DNA from: Heterohyrax brucei
Taxonomy: Eukaryota; Chordata; Mammalia; Hyracoidea; Procaviidae
Reading direction: 5' to 3'
DNA length: 64,000 nt
Assembly: GCA_028571685.1 (NCBI GenBank)
Contig: CM053162.1
Coordinates: 11,846,001 to 11,910,000, forward strand
A model generated the notes under the pieces. That model was not told where the DNA came from and searched no databases. It was given only the letters and a program-made list of their open reading frames with translations. Shown piece after piece: positions 22,515 through 33,076 of this stretch; the stretch's first letter is position 1; each line of letters starts with the position of its first letter. A program made the translations under genes and the position numbers.

Positions 22515-24560
22515 AAAGAAAATAAAATATTTAGGAATAAATCAAAGCAGGGTTGTAAAGGACCTATATAAATAAAACTGTAAAATCACTGTTAACAAGA
22601 AATCAAAAGAGAACTACATAGTGGAAAAATACACCATGCTCATGGATAGAAAGGCTCAGCATTGTGAAAATGGCAGTGCTACCCAAAGCGATCTGTAGAT
22701 ACAGTGCAATCCTGATCCCAAACTCCAGCAGTCTTCTTTAATGAGCTAGATAAACTAATTACCAACTTTATATTGAAAAGGAAGAGGTCCTAGATAAGTA
22801 AAGCATTATGGGTGAAAGATAAAAGTCACAGGACTCACACTACCTGATCTTAGAATCTGTTATATAGGTACAGTAGCTAAAATAGCTTGGTGCTAATACA
22901 ACTACAGACACATAGACAAGTGGAACACAGTTGAGAACTGAGATATTAATCCATCTGTCTACAAGCATCTAATATTTGATAAAGGGCCAAACTCTGTTAA
23001 ATGAAGAAAAGATATTCTCTAACAAATGGTGCTAGCCTAGCTGGATGTCCATCTGTTAAAAAAAAAAAAAAAATTAAACAAGATCTATAACTCTCACCAT
23101 ACAGGAAAAACTCACTTGAAAAGGATCAAAGACCTAAATAGAAAACCTAAAACCATAAAGATAATGTTGGAAAAAATAGGGGCAATGCTAGGGGTCCTAA
23201 AACATGTCATGAATAGAATACAAGACATAACTAACAATACATGAACACCAGAAGAAAAACTAGATAACTGTGAGCTCCTAAAATCTAAACACATACTTAT
23301 CAGAAGACTTCACCAAAAGAGGAAAAGGAGAACCTCCAGGCTTGGGGGGGAAAAAAATTGGCTATGACATATCTGACAAGTATTTAATTTCTAAAATCTG
23401 TAAAACACTTTAATACCCAAACAACAAAAAGACAAATAATCCAGTTAAAAAATGGGCAAAAGATATTCAGACACCTGATAGACACATGAGAAAATGCATA
23501 CAGTTGTTAGTCATTAGGGAAATACAAATCAAAACTACAATGAGATAGAATGTTACCCCGATAATACTGGCACTAAGCAGAAAAACAAAACAGATCTTGG
23601 AGAAGGTATGAGGAAATGGGAAATCTTATGCACTACTGATGGGACTGTGAAATATTACAACTACTATAGAAAACAAAATGGTGCCTCCTTTGAAAGCTAG
23701 AAATAGAAATACTGTATGATCCAGCAACCTGACTCCTAGTAATATATCTTAGAGACATAAAAACCTTCACACAAGTAGATACATGCACAGTCATTTTCAT
23801 TGCATCTGCATTCACAGTGGCAAAAAGATGTAAATCAACTACAGGCCTATCAGCAGATGAATAGATTAATAATTAAGTTTGCCAACTCATCCTAGAAAAA
23901 GTGTTTCATACCTCATTTCTGAATATTACTGTAGTCATCTTCAAAGTGCTCCCCTTGGGAGGCTATGCACCAAGGCCAGTGCCTAGTCCACCCTTCCAAG
24001 CACTTTTGGAACTCTTCTTCTGCAGTGGCCATCAGAGCTGTTGTTTTATTACCCTCGATGTCCTGAATGTCATCAAAATCTCCCTTTCAATATTTCTTTT
24101 ATTTGGGGGTAAAGAAAAAAGTCACTGGGGCCGGATCAGGTCAGTAGGGCGGGTGTTTCAATACAGTTATTTGTTTACTGGCTAAAAATGCCCTCACAGA
24201 CACCTAGACAACTTCATGTACTAATGGCTGTTCCAGAAAAAAGAGTTCCAAAATTGCTTGAAAGGGTGGACTAGGTGCTGCTGTCAGTACGTAGCTCCCA
24301 AGAGGAGTACTTCAAAGGTGACTGTGGTGATATTCAGCAGTGAGAAATACAGCACTTTAAAACAGTTAAGTTTACAGACTTAATTGTAAGACCTCATAGA
24401 GTATTACACAATAATAAAGAACAAAATGGTGAATCCTTGAAACATCACACAACATGGGTAAATCTGGAGTCATTATATTGAGTGAAATAAGTCAATCACA
24501 GAAGGACAAGTAATTTCATGATATCACTGTCATAAGAAGTCAAGAAAGCATTCCTACACA
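22515..24560 (+). pseudogene. L1 copy B ORF2, C-terminal part
   Basis: After the provirus the ORF2 order continues: aaataaaatatttaggaata, ccatgctcatggatag, gtacagtagctaaaatagc, aaaaatgggcaaaagatatt, gagaaaatgcatac, ccagcaacctgactcc, ending gagtattacacaataataaag near 24400. It is interrupted by a mariner remnant at 23873-24383. A degenerate AfroSINE follows at 24836-24930 in the 3' UTR. Confidence 0.75.
23873..24383. mobile_element. Palindromic mariner (Tc1/mariner) remnant
   Basis: Each end carries the same mariner 3' terminus in opposite orientation. The left arm, read on the minus strand (24180 to 23900), gives decayed transposase: HPPY-stop-PDPAP (the third catalytic Asp block of DD34D mariners), GDFDDIQDIEG, EEFQKCLEGWTR and CIASQGEHFEDD. 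The right arm, read on the plus strand (24230-24350), gives EFQNCLKGWTR and a similar ending. The outer ends align as inverted repeats (ttaagtttg.. against ..cagacttaa) with TA at both edges. The 5' half of the transposase gene is absent. L1 ORF2 reads across the site without it. Confidence 0.8.
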
Positions 24561-24835
24561 GAAAAAAAAATTAGTCTTTGATTGTTACAAGAGTGGGTAC
24601 GGAGTGGGAGGGGAAATCACTAGCTAGATAGTGGACACCTGTTAATTCTGGTGAAGGGAAAGATAATATGCAGTGTAGGGAAAATCAGCACTGTTTGGTG
24701 AAGGCAAAGGTACTGATGTTTCCTAGACAAATCCAGACACCTTGAGGGAGCAGATTTGTGGGGCTGAGGTCTGAGGACTATAATCGTGGATGATATCTAA
24801 GTCAATTGGCATAACATAACCAAAAGTAAAATTTT

Positions 24836-24930
24836 GTTAACCACTGAGTTCTGATTCATAGTACTTTATGGGACAGAATAAAACTACCCCCATAGAGTTT
24901 TTCGTGGATTCCAGCTGCTGATTTTGATGT
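24836..24930 (-). mobile_element. Degraded AfroSINE
   Basis: It shows ctgagttctgattcatagt, ggacagaataaaactaccccc and catagagttt. The tRNA-like head is lost or diverged. Confidence 0.55.
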
Positions 24931-25289
24931 TGCAGTGGTTAAGACGTCAGGCTGCTAAGCCTTTACCAGTTGAAAATTATCCATTGTTCTCTGAGACTAT
25001 TTACACACTGGCCCTACGCTCCAGACTCGTAACTGTTAACCATGCTCTCCTGACTCTGAGCTCGTAACAACTGTGCTGTCAGGGCTCCTGGCATAACGTA
25101 ATTCATAAAGAAAATATTCTGTATCTTGCTTTGGCGAGTGATGATGTTCAGGGTGTTAGAAGCTTTCGGTTGGCCATCTAAGATATATCTCTTGGTTCCA
25201 TGCTGTCCTGAGCAAAGGGTCAGGAAGAAAACCAAAGACACAAGGAAAATACTAGCAAAAAAGACTAAAAGGACCACATGAACCAGATG

Positions 25290-25998
25290 CCACCAGCCTG
25301 AGACCCAAAGAACCCGATGGTGTCTGTTCTACAACTAGTGACCGCCCTGACAGGGATCACAGCAGAGAGTTCTGGATAGACTGGAAGAAAACTGTAGAAA
25401 ATTCATATTCATGGAAAAAGACCAGAATTACTGGTCTGACAGAGATTGGAGGAACCCTCAAAACTGCAGCCTCTGGACATTCTGCTAACTCAGAACTAAT
25501 ACCCCTCCCAAAGCCTACTTTTCAGACAAATACTCAAAAAATCAGAAAGAGAGAAGCAGACAAACCCTGGTAGTGTGATGGTTAGGTGCTACAGCTGGTA
25601 AGCAAAAGGTCAGCAGCAGTTTGAGTCCACCAGGTGCTCCTTGGAAACTCTAGGGAGCAATTCTGCTCCTTCCCATAAGGTGAGTATGGGTTGGAACTAA
25701 CACCATTCCTGAAGGCTAAGATTAGCCAGGCCTATGAAACAAACAGTAACATAGGTGAGGATCATGTTTCTTAGTTCAGTCAAGTATACAAGATCAGTCG
25801 AGCAAGTCTTGCCCAAAAGCAAGATGAGAAGGCAAGAAGGAGCAGGAAAAACTGGATGGACACAAGTAACCCGGGTTGGGAAGGGGGAGAATACTGTTAC
25901 ATTGTGGGGGTCACAGCCAGTGTCACAAAACAATATGTGCATGGATTTTTGAATGAGACACTAACTTGAGTTCTAAACTTTCACCTAACCCCAAATGG
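25290..25998 (+). repeat. L1 copy B 3' UTR
   Basis: It includes cagatgccaccagcctgag, ctagtgaccgccctgacagg and the terminal gagttctaaactttcacc. An AfroSINE is inserted at 25560-25705. The stretch before it (24930-25290) shows only vague repeat similarity. Confidence 0.7.
25560..25705 (+). mobile_element. AfroSINE, sense
   Basis: It shows the tRNA-derived head accctggtagtgtgatggttagg..gctggtaagcaaaaggtcagcag, then gtgctccttggaaactc, caattctgctcc and a truncated end atgggttggaact. Confidence 0.8.
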
Positions 25999-25999
25999 A

Positions 26000-26156
26000 A
26001 AAACCTATTGCTGTGGAGTTGATTCCTACTCAAAGCAACTCTGTAGGACAGGGTAGAGCTGCCTCATGGGGTTTCCAAGGAGTGTGTGGAGGATTCAAGT
26101 TGCCAACTTTTTGGTGAGTAGCCGTAGCTCTTAATCAGTATGCCACTAGGGTTTCT
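26000..26156 (-). mobile_element. AfroSINE in the tail of L1 copy B
   Basis: It reads attgctgtggagttgattcc, gacagggtagagctgcctcatgg, caagttgccaactttttgg and ttaatcagtatgccactaggg. It inserted at or in the L1 poly(A) end. Confidence 0.85.
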
Positions 26157-26304
26157 ACATTGTCCCATAAGGTATAGTAAAATGTATTTAATTTTTTTTT
26201 AAATGTTGCATGATATCTTGGGGAATAAAATGTTTTTGTAGTGCCACCATTCTCAAGGTTCCAGTAGCTATAAGTTTAAAAACTGTTAGAGAAGATTTAA
26301 AAAA

Positions 26305-27455
26305 ATTATTGTTTTTTGGTGAAGGTTTACGCGGTAGCATAGATTCCCATTCAGTGATGTCTACACAAACTGTTTAGCCATATTGGTTATAGTCTTCACA
26401 ACGTGAGACATTCTCGTTATGCATGTTTTCATTGTTCTGTTTTCCTTAATTTGATTTCCGTGTCACCTTTACATTCTAATCTTTGTTTTTTAAAATAGTT
26501 GTTGTCTTTTTGGTGTCTCATAGGTCATTTTTCTAAGGTGCACAGTATTTTACAGGTGATACTCATTATTTGGTGAAACACTCTAGAATTTACCTACCAG
26601 GTAACCTCAGTGGTTAATTTCAATTCAAGTTTTGAAGTATATCTCAGAACAAAAGTCTCATGGAGTCCTCTAGAATGTCTGTATACAAGTATATGCACAT
26701 CCATACTTGTGTATACATACTTCTACATGTATATACCTGTATGTATACATATATACCCTTACATACATGTTTTGTTTTTGCTGTTGTTTCAAAATTATGT
26801 GTGCCACAGCAATTACCAACAGCTCCTTTCTTGTGTACATTTTAGCAATATCATTTACCTTTAAGAAGCTGTGAACACTTCACCCTCATTGAATGTTACC
26901 TTTCACAGCATCAGAATTAACAAGTGTCTACTATCTAGAGAATGAGTTTCCCTCTGCCCTCTTCCTCCTCTAACCAATAATAAACATTTGTCTGTGTATA
27001 TTTGCCTCTTCCTCTCATTTCATAAAGGTGAGAACATTGAAATATTTGTTGTTTGGGATTGACTTTGTCTCTCACCATGATGTCCTACAGATTAATCCAA
27101 GTCCCAAGATGTTTTGGCAATGTATTTTTCTTTTTTGTTGGGTAGTATTCTGTTGTGTGTATGTACTAATTTTATCTGTCCATTCATCTGCTGATGGATA
27201 CTTTGATCATTTCTGTCTTTTTGCTGTTGTGAACAGTACTTCAGTGAACATAGGTGTGCATGTGTCTGTCATGCCACTTCTATCAGAACCCTAGGGTGCG
27301 TACCTAGGAGTGGGATTGCTGGGCTATATGACATTTCTACTTCTAGTTTTCTGAGAAACTACCAGACTGTTTCCAACAACAGCTGTACCATTTTGCATTC
27401 CCACCAGCAGTGGATGAACCAGTTTCTTTATACCCCTTCAATAGGAATAGGATTC
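26305..27455 (-). mobile_element. Antisense L1, 3' end and part of ORF2
   Basis: The left part (attgttttttggtgaaggtttac..) is an L1 3' UTR in reverse. From about 26890 the ORF2 C-terminal end follows in reverse: tgggtagtattctgttgtg (antisense of the terminal ..EYYAVIK.. codons), ccattcatctgctgatgg, cctaggagtgggattgctgg, cattcccaccagcagtgg. 5'-truncated near 27455. Confidence 0.8.
26663..26770. repeat. Alternating purine-pyrimidine tract
   Basis: A degenerate (TA/CA/TG) stretch, for example tgtatacatacttctacatg and tgtatgtatacatatatacc, with several short palindromes. It is a decayed microsatellite with potential for non-B DNA. Confidence 0.6.
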
Positions 27456-29640
27456 ACCACCCCCCTCCGCCCTCCTAAATGATAAGTACATTGTTACTAT
27501 GTTGAAATTCATTTTTAGGTTTTATTTGGTTGTCTGGCAGTTCAGAGAGGTAGAGTAAGGATCTGTTGTTAAGCAGGGATTCTTGTATACACACAATGTT
27601 ACCAAAGCTCCACTAACACTCTAAGTTTCAGTACACTCAGTTTTAAAGGCAAACCTGGTTTTCTTTATAATTTGAGGGTATCTTTAAGGTGGAAGATCAG
27701 AAGAGTCTGGATGCAATCAGTTCTCTGAAGAGTCCGGTTGCAATCTCTTCTCTTTAGATCTTTTTTTTATCCTCTAAAAGTTAGATGATGAGGCATATAT
27801 AGTAAAATCTATGAAAGCTCAAACCCGTGTAACATGGAAGCCTGTCCGCACTGCTAAAGGTGGGAAAGGAACAAGACCAAGTGTCTAGATATGAGTCAGT
27901 GGTGAGCTGGAGAAAGTTTTTAAATTTTCAAGTACTTTGATGTTCAGTAGTTAAAAACAGCCATTTTTAAAAGTTAAAATATATCAGTTTACAATGAAAC
28001 GAATTGTGTTTGAAAACAAAGGTAATAAATTCGCAGGCTTTTTTTGAAATTATTGTACCACATATACTATTGTCTGTGTTATTAAGGTTATTTATACCTA
28101 GTTTCTCTGTATGGTAGAAATAATATAAAGCCTGCTAGTCTGCATCTCTCAACTCTGAGTTCACTGCTGTCACATTGATAGCTTGTAATCAGTTAACACT
28201 GGGAGCATTTGCACATGGACAGCTACCAATGCTATAAATCTGGATGTTCCCCTGCACTAGAGAGCTCTTTGTTGAACATTTACCAGCACACTATAGGATA
28301 TAGTAGTGTCTCTGCATTCTCATTGTATCTCAGACAACTGGGGAACCAAAGTACCAAATTGAAGGTCCTCCCTCCTTGCTTTAAACTCATTCTCAGAAAC
28401 ACCTGATGTGTTCCAGTCTTATCTTTACATTGTCTTTTTCCTTGTATTACTGTTTCCATCATGTTCTCTTCCACTCCCATGGACCCTAAATGTGATTCTT
28501 TATTCTTCTCTTCCATTGTTTGCTAGAGTTGAATTTCATTCTGACCCCTGCATGCAGTTTTTCTTGTCCTTCCCAGCCACGTAATTTTTAGAAACCTTTA
28601 GAAATTACCATTGCTGCAGAAAGAATAAAATGTGAAACAGGATAAATGTAGTTCAAAAACTGTTCTGGCAGAGTTCCAACCACTTTTAATTTTTCATATT
28701 TTGAGCTTATTAGAATTATTTGTATTAGGTGAAATATTAGGTTAAATATCATTACTTCAAGCCGTGGTGTTTCATCAGAAAAGTGTAAATCTTCATTACC
28801 TGGACTTTAGAGTTGATTATATTCTTGCATGTAATATTTTCAAAGTAACAGTTCCATTTTTTATTTTGGAGATTTTATAAGTATAAAATAGAATGTTTCC
28901 TTTCACAAATTTATGGAATTCATTAAAGGTTCAGTAACAGTTAAGCCTTTTGGCTGTGAGAAACAGTGGCTGATTCCTACTGTTGACTCAGCAGTTTAAT
29001 GATAATCAGGCTAAAGTGTCTAAGATAATCAAGTGGTAGTTACTACAGTACTGATCATGACATCTACATTCATAGCAGAAAGAAGGAAAAGACGTGAAGT
29101 TGTATTGACATATGCCTTGCCTATACCTGATGGAATATGGAAAGCTGTTAGTCTGTTATTGAATATTTAGCAATTTTACACTTTATAATAAAGGCAGGTA
29201 AAAGAGGCAGGATTGGAGGTATGTATTGGTTAGATGTACCTTCCTTAGGGGCCTACGTAGTATGCAGTAATGTTTTATCCCATGTGCTTAAACCTAACGC
29301 ATTGAGACAAATTCAGAATGTGAAATGTAGCTAACATATTTGATATAGTGCCCACAGAGAATTTTGTTAAGCTGTGTTCAGGCTTTGTGAGGAAGTGACA
29401 GAAAACTGATTTTTTATTTCTTAATAAAAGATACTAGAATTTAGAAACTAGGCTAAGTACTTACTAAGTACTTTATAAATTGAATGAGACTTTTATGGAA
29501 AGAATGCTATTTAGGAGGGAAGAATTTTAAGGACACCCTTGCAAAAAAGATGGTAAGTAATGTAAGTATTATATGTAACATCCAGTTGAGGGGACTAGAG
29601 CTTTCTAGGTTTTCTAGTATCCCACATACTGGGATAATAA
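27456..29640. other. Intron, unique sequence
   Basis: AT-rich, with no clear repeats and no exon I recognise. This is one of the longer apparently repeat-free blocks in the window, about 2.5 kb upstream of the exon. Confidence 0.5.
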
Positions 29641-30022
29641 TGTTCTTAGGTTCTGTCTAGTCAGTTCTGACTCAGCAATCCTGTGTGCAACAAAACAAAA
29701 CACCACCTAGGCCTATACTGTCCTTTAGTCTTGAGCCACTCTTGCAATCTTTGTAATGCTTGAGTTCATCTTTGCAGTAACCCCGGGGGCTCATCTTCTG
29801 GCATGCTATCGTAGTGGTCCACTGCTGTTCATGACGTTTTCACTGGCTTCATTTTTCAGAAGTAAACCACTTGATTCTTCTTCCTGATCTGTTCTGGTCT
29901 GGAAGCTCAGGTGAAACATGTTCACTGTGAGTGTCCCTACTAATATTTGATATTCTGGTGACATAGCCTCAAGCATCACAGAAATGCTCAAGCCACCAGA
30001 GTATAGCAATGTGACAGTGGGA
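29640..30022 (-). mobile_element. Internally deleted RTE (both ends, no middle)
   Basis: The left part is the reversed RTE 3' end (ggttctgtctagtcagttctgactc..aaaacaccacctagg). It passes at about 29770 directly into the reversed RTE 5' UTR region (gggggctcatcttctggc, gttttcactggcttc, tctggaagctcaggtgaaac, gccaccagagtatag). The coding region of ~2.5 kb is missing, so this looks like a non-autonomous RTE derivative. Confidence 0.7.
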
Positions 30023-30235
30023 TAATAGTAAACGGTGTCTATAAATGCATGTTATATGCATTTCACTCATACTAATCCACTTAATTCTCTAAGATAGGGA
30101 ATATGATTGTTTAGATGAAGAAACTGAAACACAGAGAGGTTAGGCTAGAAACCTGAACTAGTAGGTGGCAGAAACTCAACCCAGGTGTTCTTCCTTTTTA
30201 GTCTGCACTGTTAACCATTTTCCCACAGTCCTAAA
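30010..30235 (-). repeat. MIR SINE remnant
   Basis: It contains gatgaagaaactgaaacacagagaggttagg and caacccaggtgttc, matching the reverse MIR core and flank. Confidence 0.65.
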
Positions 30236-31204
30236 TGACTGGTTTGTATAGCTGATGATGTGAAGGATTTTTCAAGTCCTTAGCTGATTCTCGTCAGTAA
30301 TGGAAGAATTCCTTCTTGTTTATCTAAATAGGTGGTTGAATAGAATATGTTGTAGAATTTCACCAGTAAAACACATCTCTAAACATCATTTTGGAAGGCT
30401 GTGCTTAGAAGCTTTAAGAATTCAAACAGATTTCATAATTTATTAATAAATTATGCCACTTGGCTGGCATTTTTAGCTCATGATAACTGGTTACATTTTA
30501 AAAATTTAAGAAACACTATAGAATTGTTATCCAGAAATTGAAATAAGAATGCAGCAAATAAATATGTGAAAATAGTCTCACACAGATGGAAATTATACAG
30601 CTCAGAACTTCATGATTACTCATACTCTTGGAAGACCATCCCATTTTTCCCCAGAGTCTGTCAACAGAGAAATGTACAAAGTGATGCTGTTTTCATGTTT
30701 CGGCTTCAGCATCTGCTGCAGGGCAGCCCAGTTACATTCCTGTCTCAGGAAATATGTATAAATATATAAATATTGGTCAAGATTTGCTTTTTTTGTTTTT
30801 AGGCTGTTTATGTCTGCATTATTCTGCTGGCTTGTGATCCCTGACCACACAGTATTGCTAGGTGATTTGAAGCACAGGTTTTTTTTTTTTTTTTTTTTAA
30901 ATACACCTTCTTAAGATTGTACCTGAAGCACCCAAACAATTTTCCTACAAGGTCATAATGTTGTGTTTTCAAGGTCCTTTGTCTGTTGCCACTGCTGAGA
31001 TTGACTGTTTTCTCCTTTCTTACTTTCCCCTCACCCATCCATTACCAGTTTTCTTTTATGTCATTGATTGTTTTACAGTTTCATTTTAATCCTAACTCAT
31101 TTTTATGAAGCAAAAGGGAGAGTAAAAAGAAAGTTCGTAAAAAGCAAAAATATTGCATTGTGGTTTAATGTTGTTTTTGGACATTAATAGAGAAGATAAA
31201 CAAA
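30236..31204. other. Intron, unique, with a 20-bp poly(T)
   Basis: No exon or clear repeat. A T-run of about 20 bases sits at 30880-30899; nothing on the minus strand upstream of the corresponding A-run is recognisable as a retrocopy. Confidence 0.5.
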
Positions 31205-31660
31205 CATAAGTTGATGTCAGCACAACCAGATTGATATTTCAGCAAAGTAAATTATAAAGCAATAAAAAGTGTACATACTATGTACATAGTGGTCTGAAAG
31301 CAGGTGTTTAAGGTCAGGGATGCATGTTCAAGGTTTGGGAAGGCCCAGTAATGACAGAGGTATAGCTGTTGTGGTCAGGGCAGCTGTATTGGTGTAAAGT
31401 TTAGAGACGGGTACCACACTCGGCAGGCATCAGGCAGGCAGCACGGCATTCAAGCAACAGCAGCAGAACTCAAGCCTCGTGGGGCAGTGATCTTATATAA
31501 ATAAGTTTCACACAGAGGTGGCTGGCTAACAGATTTGAGCCAACAAGGCCAAGCTGGGCATAAACAGGGTATGTCATACTGCTGAATCACTTTTATGTAG
31601 AAGGCCTATACAGTCAGAAGGCCTGAGCAAAACACCTTCCGTATTGTCCCAGCAATAATT
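31205..31660 (-). repeat. Possible solo LTR, unclassified
   Basis: On the minus strand this block has a TATA-like ttatataagatcactgcc (about 31483-31500) followed by a GC-richer region with cagca repeats, and is bounded by AT-rich intron. This resembles an LTR promoter region. I could not identify the family or a target duplication. Confidence 0.3.
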
Positions 31661-31942
31661 TATCTGATTTAATATTTTAAATGGTGTAGAAAACACTTGG
31701 AACATTAAAAATCTCCGGAAGACTTATATAGGTATTTGGACAAATGGAACATTAAATGTGTACTCTTAGCAACAGATTGTTTTATTATTTGTGTAGGTGG
31801 CAATTCTGGTATTTAGAATCGTGGAATAATAAGATCATTGGGGAGGAACTGTGGATTGCGTTGCTGGAATTTAGATGGCATTGCTCACATATTGGTCTGT
31901 TCTCTGGTTCAGAATCCTCTCTTTGACTCTTTTCTTTCACAG

Positions 31943-32024
31943 GTGGGACTCTTCCCTGGACACTGTGTTGAGTTAATTAACCAAAAGGTTCCACAGTCAG
32001 TGACTAATTCTGTGCCAAAACCAG
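31943..32024 (+). CDS. ARHGAP32: Coding exon of ARHGAP32 (RhoGAP, end of SH3 domain)
   Basis: An 82-bp exon. The acceptor is a pyrimidine tract ending tttctttcacag (AG at 31941-31942) and the donor is CCAG|gtgagt (GT at 32025). The exon is read from its first base (phase 0) and leaves one base of the next codon (phase 1). The 27 codons give VGLFPGHCVELINQKV followed by PQSVTNSVPKP. G-x-F-P-x-x-x-V is the last-strand motif of SH3 domains; the Pro/Ser linker that follows leads to a RhoGAP domain in the PX-SH3-RhoGAP family. From memory, the linker wording fits ARHGAP32 (RICS, PX-RICS, p250GAP) rather than its paralogue ARHGAP33. The product is a GTPase activator for Cdc42, Rac1 and RhoA in neurons, linked to N-cadherin/beta-catenin and NMDA-receptor complexes. 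Upstream in-frame codons from 31838 are intron. The neighbouring exons (end of ..WWRG.. before, ..KKHGK.. after) were not found in this window, so both introns exceed 31 kb. Confidence 0.85.
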
Positions 32025-32416
32025 GTGAGTACATTTTTCCATCAATGTGGTTGTTTTATGAAATGATGTAAATATAGCATTTTCAAGTTAAATACATAGC
32101 TTGTTTTGCTGTTCTTTGCATTTATTGATATATTATACATGTGTTGTATTTTTTTAATGTAGTCTTATTTCTCTATTGCTCATTTCACATAGGTTTACAT
32201 GCATTCATACTTTCAGAGGATTTTGTTTCATTAAACTGTCATTGCTTTCTCAGTTGTACGATAGAAATGCAGCTTATTACTGAATAAAGCGATTAAAAAT
32301 GTAGAGAGCTGATGTGAATAACAGAAAATTAATAGGTGAAGGAAATGTATTTTATCAGTGTCTGTGAACACTGGAGCTGTTTTAAAGATCATTATTATTT
32401 ATGTAGTATAGTTATA

Positions 32417-32460
32417 CCAAAACCAAACCCAGTGCTGTCGAGTCCGTTCTGACTCAGAGC
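32417..32460 (-). mobile_element. Short AfroSINE end fragment
   Basis: Only the A-rich tail side and last bases of an AfroSINE are present: accaaaaccaaacccagtgc, tgtcgagtccgttctgactc. It is truncated to about 44 bp, like the copies at 19017 and 38867. Confidence 0.7.
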
Positions 32461-32753
32461 ACCTGGGCTCAACAAATATGTGAAGCATTTCCCAAATCAG
32501 TAAGGCAGTGTCCCAGGGGATAAAAATCAAGAAAACAGAATTAAAAACAAAATTTGTTAGGATGACTTCATCTTGAAAAGATTCTACAGAATATTCAATT
32601 TGAACTTTTTGATCCAATATAAATTTTTTAAAAATGAACATAAAAACAAAGACTTAAAACTTTGGAGGGACAAGGATGTAATTTTGTTACTATTGTTTTT
32701 CTTTTGCTAATTGTATATATCATTTCCTCCAAATGCCCCCATCCCTCCCCATT

Positions 32754-32775
32754 AAAAAAAAAAAAAAAAAAAAAA
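32754..32775. repeat. Poly(A) tract
   Basis: A run of about 22 A. No L1 or SINE 3' end is recognisable directly upstream. Confidence 0.9.
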
Positions 32776-32892
32776 TCCTGTGTGTCAAGATTTAGTTGGA
32801 CTGTTTTCCTTAAAAAGTATTTTTAAGAGTTAAGACCTGTGTGTAACAGGGTAAAAAGTCCACTCCCCCCCCTTTATTTAGTATTGCCTCAC

Positions 32893-33076
32893 CTTTGCCC
32901 CCAAAGCTAATGCCACACCATCACGTCTGTATGGTATTGAGGAGAACTAAATGCCATGTTTTGTCTCCTGGCAATCCCATATGTCAGAGAGCAGAAGTGC
33001 TCCATAGCATTTTCTTGGCTGTCATCTTTAAGAATGCAGCTCACCAGGCCTTTCTTTCAAAGTTCATCGAGTACAT
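32893..33076 (-). mobile_element. Longer-form afrotherian SINE, truncated
   Basis: It shows tctgtatggtattgaggagaac, gcattttcttggctgtcatcttta and gcagctcaccaggcctttcttt. The last block is the mark of the longer form also seen at 37735 and 62393. The tRNA-like head is missing. Confidence 0.55.

Larger units (their letters stand above)
16089..25998 (+). mobile_element. 5'-complete sense L1 (copy B), with nested insertions
   Basis: The left end ggaggcagggccaagatggc is the typical first bases of an L1 5' UTR, so this copy began full length. The order is 5' UTR (16089-17790), ORF1 (17790-18760), ORF2 (about 18780-24560, interrupted), and a 3' UTR ending near 25998 (aactttcacctaacccc). Removing the MaLR provirus (19742-22509), the mariner remnant (23873-24383) and the SINEs restores the L1 order. 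It is sense with respect to the host gene and fully inactivated. Confidence 0.85.

Noticed and set aside
31838-31942. Extension of the ARHGAP32 exon upstream in frame to the ATG at 31838
   Set aside because: The upstream codons do not resemble an SH3 domain and a strong pyrimidine tract with AG ends at 31942, so this is intron.
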